DNA of 64,000 bases, taken from the NCBI GenBank assembly GCA_028285585.1, contig JANQOU010000006.1, forward strand, positions 124,001 to 188,000, given 5' to 3'. The notes under the pieces are model-generated. The model had not been told where the DNA came from and made no database searches. It saw nothing but the letters and a program-made list of their open reading frames with translations. A program made the position numbers and the translations under genes. Shown piece by piece: positions 8,017 through 17,350 of this stretch. Within the stretch, counting starts at the first letter, position 1, and each line of letters begins with the position of its first letter. The stretch is from Acidimicrobiia bacterium. Its GTDB lineage: Bacteria > Actinomycetota > Acidimicrobiia > Spongiisociales > ZC4RG35.

Positions 8017-9474
8017 GTGAAGGTAGGTCTCGTCGGAACCGGGGTGATCGGTACCGGATGGGCGGTGCGGGCATTGGCTCGCGGCCACAGCATCGTGGCC
8101 AGCGATCAGGCAGACGGGGCTCACGATCGGCTGGTCGCCGGCATCGAGAAGGCATGGCCCGCCGCGATCCGACTGGGCGTCTTCGCTGAGGCCGACCCCA
8201 CCGCGGTGGAGTGGGTGGGATCTGCGGCCGAAGTCGCCGAGTCAGCCGACCTCGTTCAGGAGAGCGTGCCCGAAGATCTCGATATCAAAGCAGCGGTCCA
8301 CTCAGAGCTGGGGAGCGCCGCCGGACCGGAAGTGATCATCGCCTCCAGCTCATCGGGGCTCCTCCCCTCGAAGATGCAGTCCGAGTTGAAGCACCCGGGC
8401 CGATTTGTTGTCGGGCACCCGTTCAACCCCGTCTACCTGCTCCCGTTGGTGGAGGTCGTGGCCGGTGACTCAACCTCGCCCGAGACGGTCGATCGAGCAG
8501 TCGAGTTCTACGCCGGCCTGGGCATGCACCCTCTTGTGGTTCGCAACGAGATCGAGGGCTATCTCTCCGACAGACTTCAAGAAGCGGTGTGGCGCGAAAT
8601 CCTGCATCTCGTGAACGACGGCGTGGCCACCACTGACGAACTGGACCAAGCGATCATCTACGGGCCAGGGCTGCGGTGGGCCGGGATGGGAACCAACCTG
8701 ACCTTCTATCTCGCCGGTGGCCAGGGTGGGATTCGCCATATGCTCGACCAGTTCGGCCCAGCTCTGGAGCTGCCGTGGACCCACCTCAAGGCACCGGCGC
8801 TCAGTGAAGAGCTGATCGAAGCCATGGCTCGAGGAACCGGCGACCAGGCCGGCGAAAGAAGCGTGGACGAGTTGGAGCAGCTCAGAGACGACTACCTGAT
8901 CGCGGTGATGCGTGCGTTGAAGTCAGTTGATGTCGGGGCCGGGAAGATCCTCGCCGAGCGGGAGGCGGCGATCCTCAGAACAGGCGCAGAGGAGTGGCAG
9001 CCCGGACACGACGTTCCTGCTCCCCTGCACCTCTACGAATGCGTCGTGGAACCGGACTGGGTGGATTACAACGGGCACATGACGGAAAGCGCCTTCCTCG
9101 TCGTCGCCGGGTGGGCCTCGGACAAGTTGTTTCGTTACATCGGGGTCGATGAGAGCTATCGGTCGAGCGGTGCGTCCTTCTACACGGCTGAGACCCACAT
9201 CAAGTTCAAGGCCGAGGGCCATCTGAATCAACGTCTGGTCGTTGAGACCTTCTTGGCCGGCGCCGACGCGAAACGACTCCACCTCGTCCACTCGATCATC
9301 GATGCCGGCGACGGGAGCCGCCTGGGGTCAGTGGAGCAGATGCTTCTCCACGTCGACACCGAGAGAGGCAAGGTCTCACCGATGCCTGAGCACCTCGCCG
9401 AAGCAGTGTCGAGGATCGCCTCGACACACGCGGAATTCGACCCAGGAGTCGAACTGACCATGGAGGTTCCCTGA
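8017..9474 (+). CDS. lcdH: L-carnitine 3-dehydrogenase fused to betainyl-CoA thioesterase
   Basis: A 485-residue bifunctional protein. Residues 1 to about 320 form a 3-hydroxyacyl-CoA-dehydrogenase-like NAD enzyme (GTGVIG at residues 7-12, HPFNPVYLLPLVEVV near 134). From about residue 338 there is a hotdog thioesterase (VEPDWVDYNGHM). This fusion is known in carnitine-degrading bacteria; in Pseudomonas the two activities are separate (CdhA, CdhB). It would oxidise carnitine to 3-dehydrocarnitine and hydrolyse the betainyl-CoA made by the preceding gene's product, releasing glycine betaine. GTG start 12 bases after the BKACE stop; the stop overlaps the next start by one base (TGATG). Confidence 0.88.
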   Translation: MKVGLVGTGVIGTGWAVRALARGHSIVASDQADGAHDRLVAGIEKAWPAAIRLGVFAEADPTAVEWVGSAAEVAESADLVQESVPEDLDIKAAVHSELGSAAGPEVIIASSSSGLLPSKMQSELKHPGRFVVGHPFNPVYLLPLVEVVAGDSTSPETVDRAVEFYAGLGMHPLVVRNEIEGYLSDRLQEAVWREILHLVNDGVATTDELDQAIIYGPGLRWAGMGTNLTFYLAGGQGGIRHMLDQFGPALELPWTHLKAPALSEELIEAMARGTGDQAGERSVDELEQLRDDYLIAVMRALKSVDVGAGKILAEREAAILRTGAEEWQPGHDVPAPLHLYECVVEPDWVDYNGHMTESAFLVVAGWASDKLFRYIGVDESYRSSGASFYTAETHIKFKAEGHLNQRLVVETFLAGADAKRLHLVHSIIDAGDGSRLGSVEQMLLHVDTERGKVSPMPEHLAEAVSRIASTHAEFDPGVELTMEVP

Positions 9475-10634
9475 TGGATTTCTCATTGACCGACGAGCAG
9501 CAGCTGATCATCGACACAACAAGCCGTTTCACCGAGAACGAGCTGATGCCCTACGAAGAAGAGGTCGAGCGGTCTGGGAAGGTGAGGTCCGAGTTGGTCG
9601 ACCAGATCAGGGAGCGCTCCATCGACGCAGGCATCTACGCGGCGAACATGCCGACAGAGCTCGGAGGAGGAGGTCTGGATTCCCTGACCATGAGCTTGGT
9701 CGATCGCGAGCTGGGCGCCACCTCGTATGCGCTCCAGTACATAGTGGCCCGGCCATCGAACATCCTTCGGGCATGCCAGGGCGACCAGGTCGATCGATGG
9801 CTGCTGCCGACGATTCGTGGTGAGAGGGTCGAGTGCCTGGCGATGTCCGAGCCCGACGCCGGGTCGGACGTGCGAGGGATGAAGTGCTCGGCGACCCAGG
9901 ACGGAGACGAGTTCGTCATCAACGGGACCAAGCACTTCATCAGTCACGCCGACTTGGCCGACTACGTGATCCTCTTCGCCGCCACAGGTGAAGAGGAGAC
10001 GGCACGGGGCCTCCGCAAGCGGATCACGTCATTCCTCGTCGACTTCGACACTCCCGGCGTCACCGTCTCCCCCGGGTACAACAGCGTCTCCAACCGCGGC
10101 TATCACAATTCAATCGTCACCTTCGAGGACGCTCGAGTCTCCAGCGGCACGGTCCTCGGCGAGCTTCACCGCGGATTCGATGTTGCCAACGAGTGGCTGG
10201 GAAGCACCCGGATCCAAGTTGCCGCCGTCTGTCTCGGCAGAGCCCGCCGCGCGATTCAACTCGCGACCGAATGGGCCTCGTCGAGAGAGCAGTTCGGCCA
10301 GAAGATCGGGAAGTTTCAGGGCGTCTCCTTCAAACTCGCCGACATGCAAACCCAATACGAGGCCGCCGAGCTGCTCACTCTCCGTGCCGCATGGAAAGAC
10401 GACCAGGGGACCATGACGGATGCCGATGCGGCGATGGCCAAGGTGGTAGCCACCGAGATGTGCACGTTCGTGACCGACGAGGCGATCCAGATCTTCGGAG
10501 GAATGGGCCTGATGGATGAGATGCCTCTGGAACGACTGTGGCGTGACACGCGTGTCGATCGGATCTGGGACGGCACCACCGAGATTCAACGGCACATCAT
10601 CTCTCGATCGATGCTCCGGCCCCATGGCGGCTGA
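9474..10634 (+). CDS. Acyl-CoA dehydrogenase, probable gamma-butyrobetainyl-CoA/crotonobetainyl-CoA type
   Basis: A 386-residue FAD acyl-CoA dehydrogenase. It has the usual N-terminal helical domain (MDFSLTDEQQLI), the flavin-contacting CLAMSEPDAGSD segment, and LWRDTRVDRIWDGTTEIQR at the C terminus. The position holding the catalytic Glu in medium-chain enzymes (IYEGT) is Asp here. As I remember the sequence, E. coli CaiA also lacks Glu there. Between carnitine dehydrogenase and a CaiD-like hydratase the likely role is gamma-butyrobetainyl-CoA oxidation to crotonobetainyl-CoA. Its end overlaps the next gene by 11 bases. Confidence 0.82.
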   Translation: MDFSLTDEQQLIIDTTSRFTENELMPYEEEVERSGKVRSELVDQIRERSIDAGIYAANMPTELGGGGLDSLTMSLVDRELGATSYALQYIVARPSNILRACQGDQVDRWLLPTIRGERVECLAMSEPDAGSDVRGMKCSATQDGDEFVINGTKHFISHADLADYVILFAATGEEETARGLRKRITSFLVDFDTPGVTVSPGYNSVSNRGYHNSIVTFEDARVSSGTVLGELHRGFDVANEWLGSTRIQVAAVCLGRARRAIQLATEWASSREQFGQKIGKFQGVSFKLADMQTQYEAAELLTLRAAWKDDQGTMTDADAAMAKVVATEMCTFVTDEAIQIFGGMGLMDEMPLERLWRDTRVDRIWDGTTEIQRHIISRSMLRPHGG

Positions 10635-12570
10635 TCCGGGACGTCTCGAGCGCCTGCTCCGGCCCAAGTCGGTTGTGGTGGTGGGCGGAGCAGAGGCGGA
10701 GCGAGTTGTCGAGCAGCTCGACCGTCTCGGATTCGACGGCGACATCTGGCCGGTCAACCCCAACCGGGATGAGATAGGAGGCCGCCGATGCCTCAGATCG
10801 ATCCGTGAGGTGCCTGGTTCTCCAGACGCCGCTTTCGTGGCGGTTCCGGCCGAGCAGACACCGGAAGTCGCCTCGGCTCTTGCAGCGCTGTCGGCGGGGG
10901 CCATCGTCCTTTACTCGTCCGGGTTCGCGGAGTCTGGCGACCAGGATCTCCAGCAGGAGCTGATCGAAGCGGCGGGCGGTGTCCCTGTGATCGGGCCCAA
11001 CACGTACGGGTTCGTCAACGCCCTCGACAAGACCGCGATCTGGCCCGATGTGCACGGGATGAAACCGGTGGAACGAGGCGTCGGCATCATCACTCAAAGC
11101 GGCAACATCGGGATCAACATGACGATGGCCCGACGCGGCCTCGACATCGGGCTCCTGGTGACGGCCGGCAACCTCGCCGACCTCGGCATATCCGACTACA
11201 TGGCTGCGATGATCGAAGACGAGAGGATCACCGCGATCGGAGTCCAGTTGGAGTCACTGTCCAGCCCCGAGGTTTTTGGAGCGGTGGCAATCGAAGCGGC
11301 CAAGAAGGGGATTCCCATTGTGGCCCTGAAGATGGGGACGTCGGCGAGAGGCTCTCTGATCACGTCGTCGCACACCGGGGCCATGGCCGGCGAATCAGAT
11401 GTCTACGACGCCTTCTTCGCCCACTACGGAGTGACTAGCGTCTCAGCGATCCCGGCCTTTCTCGAGACGCTGAAACTGGGAGCCAAGGTCTCACCCAAGT
11501 CCCGGGTGGTCTCCCTGAGCGCATCCGGAGGCGAGGCGGCGCATGTGGCAGACCTGGCAGCCTCCCACGGAGTCGACCTGCCCAAGCTCACAGAGAGTCA
11601 CGCTGCTCAGGTGCGTGACACCGTGCACCACTTGGTCAACGTGAGCAACCCCATGGACTATCACACCCTCTCCTGGGGTGATGGCGCATCCCAAGCCAAG
11701 ACCTTTGGCACTCTGGTCGACGGGCCCTTCGACGTCGCCATGCTCGTGCTCGACTTCCCCGGCGGTGACATCCCCGAGGACTGGTGGACGGCCTGCCAGG
11801 CGTTCGCTACCGCGGCCGCCGGACGACCGGGTCTCGTCGTGGCCACCCTTCCGGAGAACATGCCGGAGGAAGCCCAAACCAGACTGCACGACATGGGCCT
11901 CATCCCGATGCTCGGCCTTGCCGAGACCATGGAGGCCTTGGGCTCGATGAGATCAGGATCATCAGATGACCCCGTGCTCCAGGCTCCTGCACCGACCTCG
12001 GTGACAACGCTCGACGAGCACGCGTCGAAGGCGGTTCTCCAAGCGGCCGGCATCGACATCCCTATTGGTGAAGTGCTCGCCGATCCGACGTCTGGGAACG
12101 TCCCCTACCCGCGGACGGTCAAGGTCCTGGGGCTGGACCACAAAGCGGCCATGGGCGCTGTTGCAGTTGGCCTCGACAACTCCGAGCTCGTCAAGGAGCG
12201 GACCGACACCATGCCCGAAACCGACCGATACTTGGTGGAGGAGACTGTCCAGCACGACTCATCAGAGGTGATGCTGAACTTGCGGGCCACCGACCTCGGC
12301 TGGATGTCGACCATCGCATCGGGCGGCACCAGCGTGGAGCGTCTCGACAAGCGGGAACACCTGATGATCCCGACCACCGCCAAGGCTCTTGGCGAAGCTC
12401 TAGGCCACGTCGGCGTCAACGGCTTCGACCCTGAGCACCTGTTGGATGTGGTCGACAAGATGCTCGAGGCCCGTCAGAAAGATCGGAGAATCATGGAGAT
12501 CGAGATCAACCCGCTGGTGATGGCAAGCGGCAGAGCTGTCGCCCTCGACGCGATGGTGAACGTGTCATGA
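10624..12570 (+). CDS. NDP-forming acyl-CoA ligase (acetate-CoA ligase ADP-forming family)
   Basis: A 648-residue protein with the ACD domain order: CoA-binding Rossmann domain (KSVVVVGG near residue 15), a succinyl-CoA-ligase-like middle with the phosphorylated histidine His250 in SSHTGAMAGES, and a C-terminal ATP-grasp_5 domain. The family reversibly makes acyl-CoA from acid, CoA and ATP, giving ADP and phosphate. Here it probably serves the trimethylammonium acids gamma-butyrobetaine, crotonobetaine or carnitine. No CaiB-type transferase or CaiC-type AMP-forming ligase is present in the operon. The ATG at 10624 overlaps the dehydrogenase by 11 bases, and the 3' end overlaps the hydratase by 4. 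Confidence 0.82.
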   Translation: MAADPGRLERLLRPKSVVVVGGAEAERVVEQLDRLGFDGDIWPVNPNRDEIGGRRCLRSIREVPGSPDAAFVAVPAEQTPEVASALAALSAGAIVLYSSGFAESGDQDLQQELIEAAGGVPVIGPNTYGFVNALDKTAIWPDVHGMKPVERGVGIITQSGNIGINMTMARRGLDIGLLVTAGNLADLGISDYMAAMIEDERITAIGVQLESLSSPEVFGAVAIEAAKKGIPIVALKMGTSARGSLITSSHTGAMAGESDVYDAFFAHYGVTSVSAIPAFLETLKLGAKVSPKSRVVSLSASGGEAAHVADLAASHGVDLPKLTESHAAQVRDTVHHLVNVSNPMDYHTLSWGDGASQAKTFGTLVDGPFDVAMLVLDFPGGDIPEDWWTACQAFATAAAGRPGLVVATLPENMPEEAQTRLHDMGLIPMLGLAETMEALGSMRSGSSDDPVLQAPAPTSVTTLDEHASKAVLQAAGIDIPIGEVLADPTSGNVPYPRTVKVLGLDHKAAMGAVAVGLDNSELVKERTDTMPETDRYLVEETVQHDSSEVMLNLRATDLGWMSTIASGGTSVERLDKREHLMIPTTAKALGEALGHVGVNGFDPEHLLDVVDKMLEARQKDRRIMEIEINPLVMASGRAVALDAMVNVS

Positions 12571-13346
12571 GCGGGATCGACGTGGCCAACAACGGCCCAG
12601 TGCTCGAGATAACCATCGACGTGCCCAAGGCCAACGCGATCAGCGCAGCGACAAGTCGCCGGCTCAGCGAAGTCTTCACCGCCTTTCGGGACGACCCCGA
12701 CGCTCGCGTGGCAATCCTGACCGGGGCCGGCGACCGCTTCTTCTCCGCCGGATGGGACCTCTCAGCCGCGGTCGAAGGTGAGGAGTACGAGGCCGACTAC
12801 GGAGCGGGTGGCTTTGGAGGCTTCCCCGAGCTGCCCGGGCTCAACAAGCCGGTGATCGCGGCCGTAAACGGCATGGCCGTCGGCGGTGGGTTCGAGCTGG
12901 TTCTCGCCGCTGACCTGACGGTGGCCTCCGATCATGCAGAGATGTTCTTCGGTGAGCTTGCCGTGGGCGTGATCCCGGACTCAGGATCGATCCGACTCCC
13001 CCGCCTCATCCCATCGTCGGTCGCCAAAGAGCTGATCCTGACCGGCCGCCGGATGCCGGCCAAGGAGGCCTTGCGCTGGGGGATCGTCAACCGGGTAGTC
13101 CCGGGTGAGCTGCTCATGGACGAGGCCCGATCGGTTGCCGAGAGCATCGCCGCCATGGCGCCACTTGCGGTTGAGGCCACGATCGCGGTGATGAGAGACA
13201 CCGCGCACCTGAGCCTGTCAGACGCCTACGAGGCTCTCCGAAGCGGCGAGATCCTCGAATACAAGACAGTGCTCGATAGTGAGGACGCCAAAGAGGGGCC
13301 GCGAGCCTTCGCCGAGGGCCGCGAGCCCGAGTGGAAAGGGCGCTAG
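12567..13346 (+). CDS. caiD: Crotonobetainyl-CoA hydratase-like crotonase (CaiD-like)
   Basis: A 259-residue crotonase. FFSAGWDLSAAVEGEE near residue 58, the oxyanion loop NGMAVGGGFELVLAAD, TGRRMPAKEALRWGIVNRVV and the ending EGPRAFAEGREPEWKGR closely track E. coli CaiD as I remember it. Glu110 and Glu130 fall where CaiD has its two active-site glutamates. The reaction would be hydration of crotonobetainyl-CoA to carnitinyl-CoA. Last gene of the operon: its ATGA start overlaps the ligase, and its TAG lies within a 4-base CTAG shared with the convergent ABC gene. Confidence 0.85.
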   Translation: MSGIDVANNGPVLEITIDVPKANAISAATSRRLSEVFTAFRDDPDARVAILTGAGDRFFSAGWDLSAAVEGEEYEADYGAGGFGGFPELPGLNKPVIAAVNGMAVGGGFELVLAADLTVASDHAEMFFGELAVGVIPDSGSIRLPRLIPSSVAKELILTGRRMPAKEALRWGIVNRVVPGELLMDEARSVAESIAAMAPLAVEATIAVMRDTAHLSLSDAYEALRSGEILEYKTVLDSEDAKEGPRAFAEGREPEWKGR

Positions 13347-15412
13347 GCCTGCCTCTCAGCTCTGAGCACATCCCGCAGATCCCCCAGATCTTCCGCCTGA
13401 GCAGCAGCAAGCTCATCGGGCGGGATGTGGCACCTGATGGTGTGCCCTGGCCGCACCTCGACGACAGGTGGCTCGAGAACATCACAGGTGCCTTCGATGA
13501 AGCGGTGGCATCGGGTGTGGAACACACAACCCGGTGGCGGGTCCTTGGGGCTGGGGATCTCGCCGGTGAGCGGGATCCGGTTCTCGGCCTCGCCATCAAC
13601 ACTGGGGACTGCCGAGAGCAATGCCTCGGTGTAGGGGTGATTCGGGCCGTCGAACATGGCGTCGGTTGGCGCCAGCTCCATGAGCCTGCCCACGTACATC
13701 ACTGCGATTCGATCTGACAGGTAGCGAACCACACCGATGTCGTGGCTGATGAACAGGTAGCTGGTCCGGACGTCACGTTGCAGCTCGGCGAGCAAGTTCA
13801 AGATCGCAGCCTGGACCGACACGTCGAGGGCCGAGGTCGGCTCGTCCGATACCACCACATCGGGATCCCCGGCGAATGCGCGGGCGATGGCGACGCGCTG
13901 CTTGAGGCCACCTGACAGCTGGCGGGGCCGCATGTCCATGTGACGCTCCGAGAGCTGCATCGCCCGTGCCACTTCGACGGCACGGGAATCGGCTTCGGGG
14001 CCGGTGACACCGGTGAGCTTGGACACGGCGCGAGTGAGGATCCGGCGCACTGTCCAGGACCGGTTGAGTGCAGAGTCGGGATTTTGGAAGACCATCTGAA
14101 TCGAGCGGATCGACTCCTCTATCCGCTGAGTCGCCTTGGTGGCCATGGGACGGCCGCGCAGCGTGATTGCGCCGCCTTCATCCGGCTCGTAGACGCCGAG
14201 CATCGTCTTGGCCAAGGTCGACTTGCCCGAGCCTGACTCGCCGACGAGCCCGAGGGTCTCGCCTTCGGCGAAACCGAGATCCACCGCGACTAGAGCTGGG
14301 ACGTCGCCCGAGCGCTGATGGAAGGTCTTCGACACGCCATGCACCCCGATGACTTCCTCCTCACCGACGAGGTGGTCGGCAGCAATCTCCTCGGGCTCGG
14401 GGATCTCGCCAATGCGGTCTGGGTGATGGCAACGGGTCCAGTGCCAGTCCGAACGATCGACGATGGGGGGCACTTCGGAGCGGCAGAGTTCGGTGACAAC
14501 CGGACATCTGTCCACGTAGACGCAGGTGGGGAGAGAGTCGCCGATCTGGGGCAGGTTCCCTGGAATCGAGAACAGCTCGCGGTCGGTTTTGCGCAAACCG
14601 TGACGTGGAATCGAGTTGAGCAACCCCACGGTGTAGGGATGGCTCGGCCCGTCGAAGACCTCGTCGACAGTGCCTTCCTCGACCATGCGCCCCGCGTACA
14701 TGACACCGACGCGGTCACACATCGTGCGAATGACACCCAGATTGTGGGCGATCAGCAGAATGGCGGCGCCGATCTCGTCACGCAGCTCGCGAACCAGGTC
14801 CAGAACCTCGGCTTCAACGGTCGCATCGAGACCAGTGGTTGGCTCGTCGAGAACCAGCAGGGAGGGATCGGATGCCAGTGCCATGGCGATGACGACACGC
14901 TGGAGCATCCCGCCGGACAGCTGATGCGGGTATCTCTCCATGACACCGACGGGGTCGGCAATATGAACTCGCTCTAGGGCTTTGCGCGCCAGATCGCGAG
15001 CCTCTCCGGACGAATGACCGAGGACTGTGAAGGACTCGGCCACCTGACGGCCGATCTGCAGCACAGGGTTGACCGCCTGGACGGGGTCCTGATAGACCAT
15101 CGATGCGTCATGGGCTCGGAACTCGCGTAGCTCCGAGCCTGACATCGCCGTCAGCTCGCGACCGCTCGCCTCGATCTTGCCACCGGTTATGAGGCCGTTG
15201 CGAGGCAGATAGCGCAACGCGGCGTATGCAGTGGTCGATTTGCCACACCCGCTCTCACCAACCAGGCCGAAGGCCTCTCCGGGCCTGACCTCGAAGGTGA
15301 CACCACGCAGCACCTCGCGTGGCTTTCCTCTAACCACATACGACATATGCAGATCGGTGATGGCCAGGGCCGGTGTCTCGGTTGCCGTCGGCGGGTTCTG
15401 CAATGTGGTCAT
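13343..15412 (-). CDS. Fused peptide-type ABC transporter ATPase (DppD-DppF fusion)
   Basis: A 689-residue protein with two complete ABC ATPase modules of the dipeptide/oligopeptide class. The first has Walker A GESGCGKST at residues 52-60, signature LSGGMLQR and Walker B LLVLDEPTTGLD. The second has GESGSGKST, LSGGLKQR and VVVSDEPTSALD. Each module ends with the OppD/F C-terminal extension (RCPVVTELC and HTRCHRFIEGTC). It powers the two permeases encoded just upstream. The start at 15412 overlaps the permease stop (ATGA). Opp/Dpp systems can also carry non-peptide amines; substrate is discussed under the binding protein. Confidence 0.9.
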   Translation of the reverse strand: MTTLQNPPTATETPALAITDLHMSYVVRGKPREVLRGVTFEVRPGEAFGLVGESGCGKSTTAYAALRYLPRNGLITGGKIEASGRELTAMSGSELREFRAHDASMVYQDPVQAVNPVLQIGRQVAESFTVLGHSSGEARDLARKALERVHIADPVGVMERYPHQLSGGMLQRVVIAMALASDPSLLVLDEPTTGLDATVEAEVLDLVRELRDEIGAAILLIAHNLGVIRTMCDRVGVMYAGRMVEEGTVDEVFDGPSHPYTVGLLNSIPRHGLRKTDRELFSIPGNLPQIGDSLPTCVYVDRCPVVTELCRSEVPPIVDRSDWHWTRCHHPDRIGEIPEPEEIAADHLVGEEEVIGVHGVSKTFHQRSGDVPALVAVDLGFAEGETLGLVGESGSGKSTLAKTMLGVYEPDEGGAITLRGRPMATKATQRIEESIRSIQMVFQNPDSALNRSWTVRRILTRAVSKLTGVTGPEADSRAVEVARAMQLSERHMDMRPRQLSGGLKQRVAIARAFAGDPDVVVSDEPTSALDVSVQAAILNLLAELQRDVRTSYLFISHDIGVVRYLSDRIAVMYVGRLMELAPTDAMFDGPNHPYTEALLSAVPSVDGEAENRIPLTGEIPSPKDPPPGCVFHTRCHRFIEGTCDVLEPPVVEVRPGHTIRCHIPPDELAAAQAEDLGDLRDVLRAERQA

Positions 15413-16347
15413 GACTTGAGCACCTTCTCTATCGAGTCGGCAATGAGGTTGACCCCGATCACGAGGATGCCGATGGCGAGCGCAGGGAACACGGTTGGCC
15501 ACCACACGCTGGCCACGATCTGCTGGTAGTTCTGGGCCACATCCACTCCCCAGTTGGGATCGGTGACGTTGCCGCCGGACAACCCGAGGAAGGCCAGTGT
15601 GGCCAGGGTGAAGATGGCGTAGCCGAGCCTGACGGTGACCTCGACGATCACCACGCCGATGACGTTGGGGAAGATCTCACGGGAGATGATGAACAGGCTT
15701 CTCTCTCCTCGCATTCGGGCGGCAGTGACATAGTCGAGCTGAGCTTCCGCCAGGGTCGCAGCTCGAACCGTCCTTGCGATCGGGGGGATGAAGAGGAAGC
15801 CGATCGTCCCGATGATCACCGGGTTCGTCGCTCCGAAGGTGAAGACGATGACAATCGCAAGGAGGATCGACGGGATCGAGAGGATCGCCTCCAGGAGGCG
15901 GCTGACGATCTCGTCCACCCAGCCACGGAAGTAGCCGGTGATCAGGCCGAGCAACGACCCTATGAAAGCTGCGATGAGCGTTGCCGCCGGGGCCGCGATC
16001 AGAATCGGTCTCGAGCCGTGGACCACTCTCGAGTACACATCTCGTGCGAGACGATCGGTGCCGAACCAGGCAGTGCTGTTGGGCGGGGTCCGCAACAGTG
16101 TTTGCCCGGCGTCGTCGACGACTGTCTCTTTCGGGCCCCAAACCGTGAACAGCTCCGGGAAGACAGCGGTGAGTATCCAGAAGAGGACGATCACCGAGCC
16201 GACGATGAAGCCTGGTGTCCTGAGCAGGAGTGCCCGCTGCTCCCGTCGCACCTGGCGCCGGGTGGCAGCCGCGGCCTGCCTGATCGCCTCGCCGCTCTGC
16301 TCCGGCGAACCGTCAGGTGTGGGGCTCTGGTCGGACTTGGTCGTCAT
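15409..16347 (-). CDS. ABC transporter permease, DppC type
   Basis: A 312-residue membrane permease. A charged, glutamine- and arginine-rich cytoplasmic N terminus of about 45 residues precedes the first membrane segment (GFIVGSVIVLFWIL). Further segments follow, with the coupling-loop region ATLAEAQLDYVTAARMRGERSLFII typical of DppC/OppC. It pairs with the DppB-type permease whose stop overlaps its start by 4 bases, and it overlaps the ATPase gene likewise, so the three transport genes form one coupled unit. Confidence 0.88.
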   Translation of the reverse strand: MTTKSDQSPTPDGSPEQSGEAIRQAAAATRRQVRREQRALLLRTPGFIVGSVIVLFWILTAVFPELFTVWGPKETVVDDAGQTLLRTPPNSTAWFGTDRLARDVYSRVVHGSRPILIAAPAATLIAAFIGSLLGLITGYFRGWVDEIVSRLLEAILSIPSILLAIVIVFTFGATNPVIIGTIGFLFIPPIARTVRAATLAEAQLDYVTAARMRGERSLFIISREIFPNVIGVVIVEVTVRLGYAIFTLATLAFLGLSGGNVTDPNWGVDVAQNYQQIVASVWWPTVFPALAIGILVIGVNLIADSIEKVLKS

Positions 16348-17306
16348 CCTGCCTCACTCAAGCTCAAACGGGCACGTGGGTTCATCCATGCGATCAGCAG
16401 GTCTGCGCCGAGAGTGGCGAACATATAGATGATCGCCACGGTGAGAACTCCGCCGCGCAGCAACGGGTAGTCGGCGGCGTCAACGGCGTCGAAGATGAGA
16501 CGGCCCAGACCCGGATAGTTGTAGATCAGCTCCAGGCCGACCATCCCGCCGAACAGATAGCCGAGCTGGGTGCCGACGACAGCAACGGTGGGGACCAGGG
16601 AGTTGCGCAGCACATGCTTTCTGAATACCTGCCCGGTGGTCAGGCCCCTCATGAACGCGGTGCGAGTGTAGTCGGCGTCCAAAGCGGTAATGGTGCTCGC
16701 CCTGGTGATACGAGCGATGTAGCCGAAGTAGACGGTCAGCACCGTCAGGGCCGGGAGCAGCAGGAACTGCATCTGGGTGAGGATCCCGGCGTCGGGCGGT
16801 GGGTTGGCCAGCACCTTGAAGAAAGAGAAGGGCACGGCCAGCAAGGCCAAGAACAGGACGCCGATGACGAACTCGGGCACCGACGAGAGCGCCACCCCTG
16901 TGTTGACGATGGTCCTGTCGAGCCAGGTGTCACGTTTGTAAGCCGCCAGCAGCCCTCCTGCGATGGCCAAAGGCAGGACAAGCAACAGGGCGTACACAAC
17001 CAGCTTGGTCGAGTTCCACAACGCGGTCAGGACCAGGCTGGTGACCGATGTCCCGGGACGGGTGAACGATTCGCCGAAGTCGAAGCGAAAGACACTGCTG
17101 AAGACATCGACGAGCTGCTCGCCAACGGGCTTGTCCAAGCCCAGCGACTCGGTGACGGCCGCCAGGCGCTCAGGAGAAGCCGTGCCACCCGCGATCTTGC
17201 GCGCCGGATCCCCGGGCGCAACGTTGGGGATCATCGTGATGAGCACGAGGATGATGACGAGCGTCAGCAGCGACAGCAGAAGCCGTCGTCCAACAAACCG
17301 TCTCAC
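16344..17306 (-). CDS. ABC transporter permease, DppB type
   Basis: A 320-residue membrane permease starting MRRFVGRRLLLSLLTLVIIL, the classic DppB N terminus. A periplasmic-side region containing NVAPGDPARK follows, and the coupling loop DADYTRTAFMRGLTTGQVFRKH is in the second half. It forms the import channel with the DppC-type partner. It lies 97 bases downstream of the binding-protein gene; that gap contains a long hairpin (17351-17391). Overlaps the DppC gene by 4 bases. Confidence 0.88.
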   Translation of the reverse strand: MRRFVGRRLLLSLLTLVIILVLITMIPNVAPGDPARKIAGGTASPERLAAVTESLGLDKPVGEQLVDVFSSVFRFDFGESFTRPGTSVTSLVLTALWNSTKLVVYALLLVLPLAIAGGLLAAYKRDTWLDRTIVNTGVALSSVPEFVIGVLFLALLAVPFSFFKVLANPPPDAGILTQMQFLLLPALTVLTVYFGYIARITRASTITALDADYTRTAFMRGLTTGQVFRKHVLRNSLVPTVAVVGTQLGYLFGGMVGLELIYNYPGLGRLIFDAVDAADYPLLRGGVLTVAIIYMFATLGADLLIAWMNPRARLSLSEAG

Positions 17307-17350
17307 TCGCTCACCTCAGACTCGCTCTCTGGAGTGCCTCACGGCTGGTT

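Noticed and set aside
8017-9474. Carnitine dehydrogenase/thioesterase as a frameshift fusion artefact
   Set aside because: The same fusion is known in other carnitine degraders, both domains are intact, and the linker is continuous.
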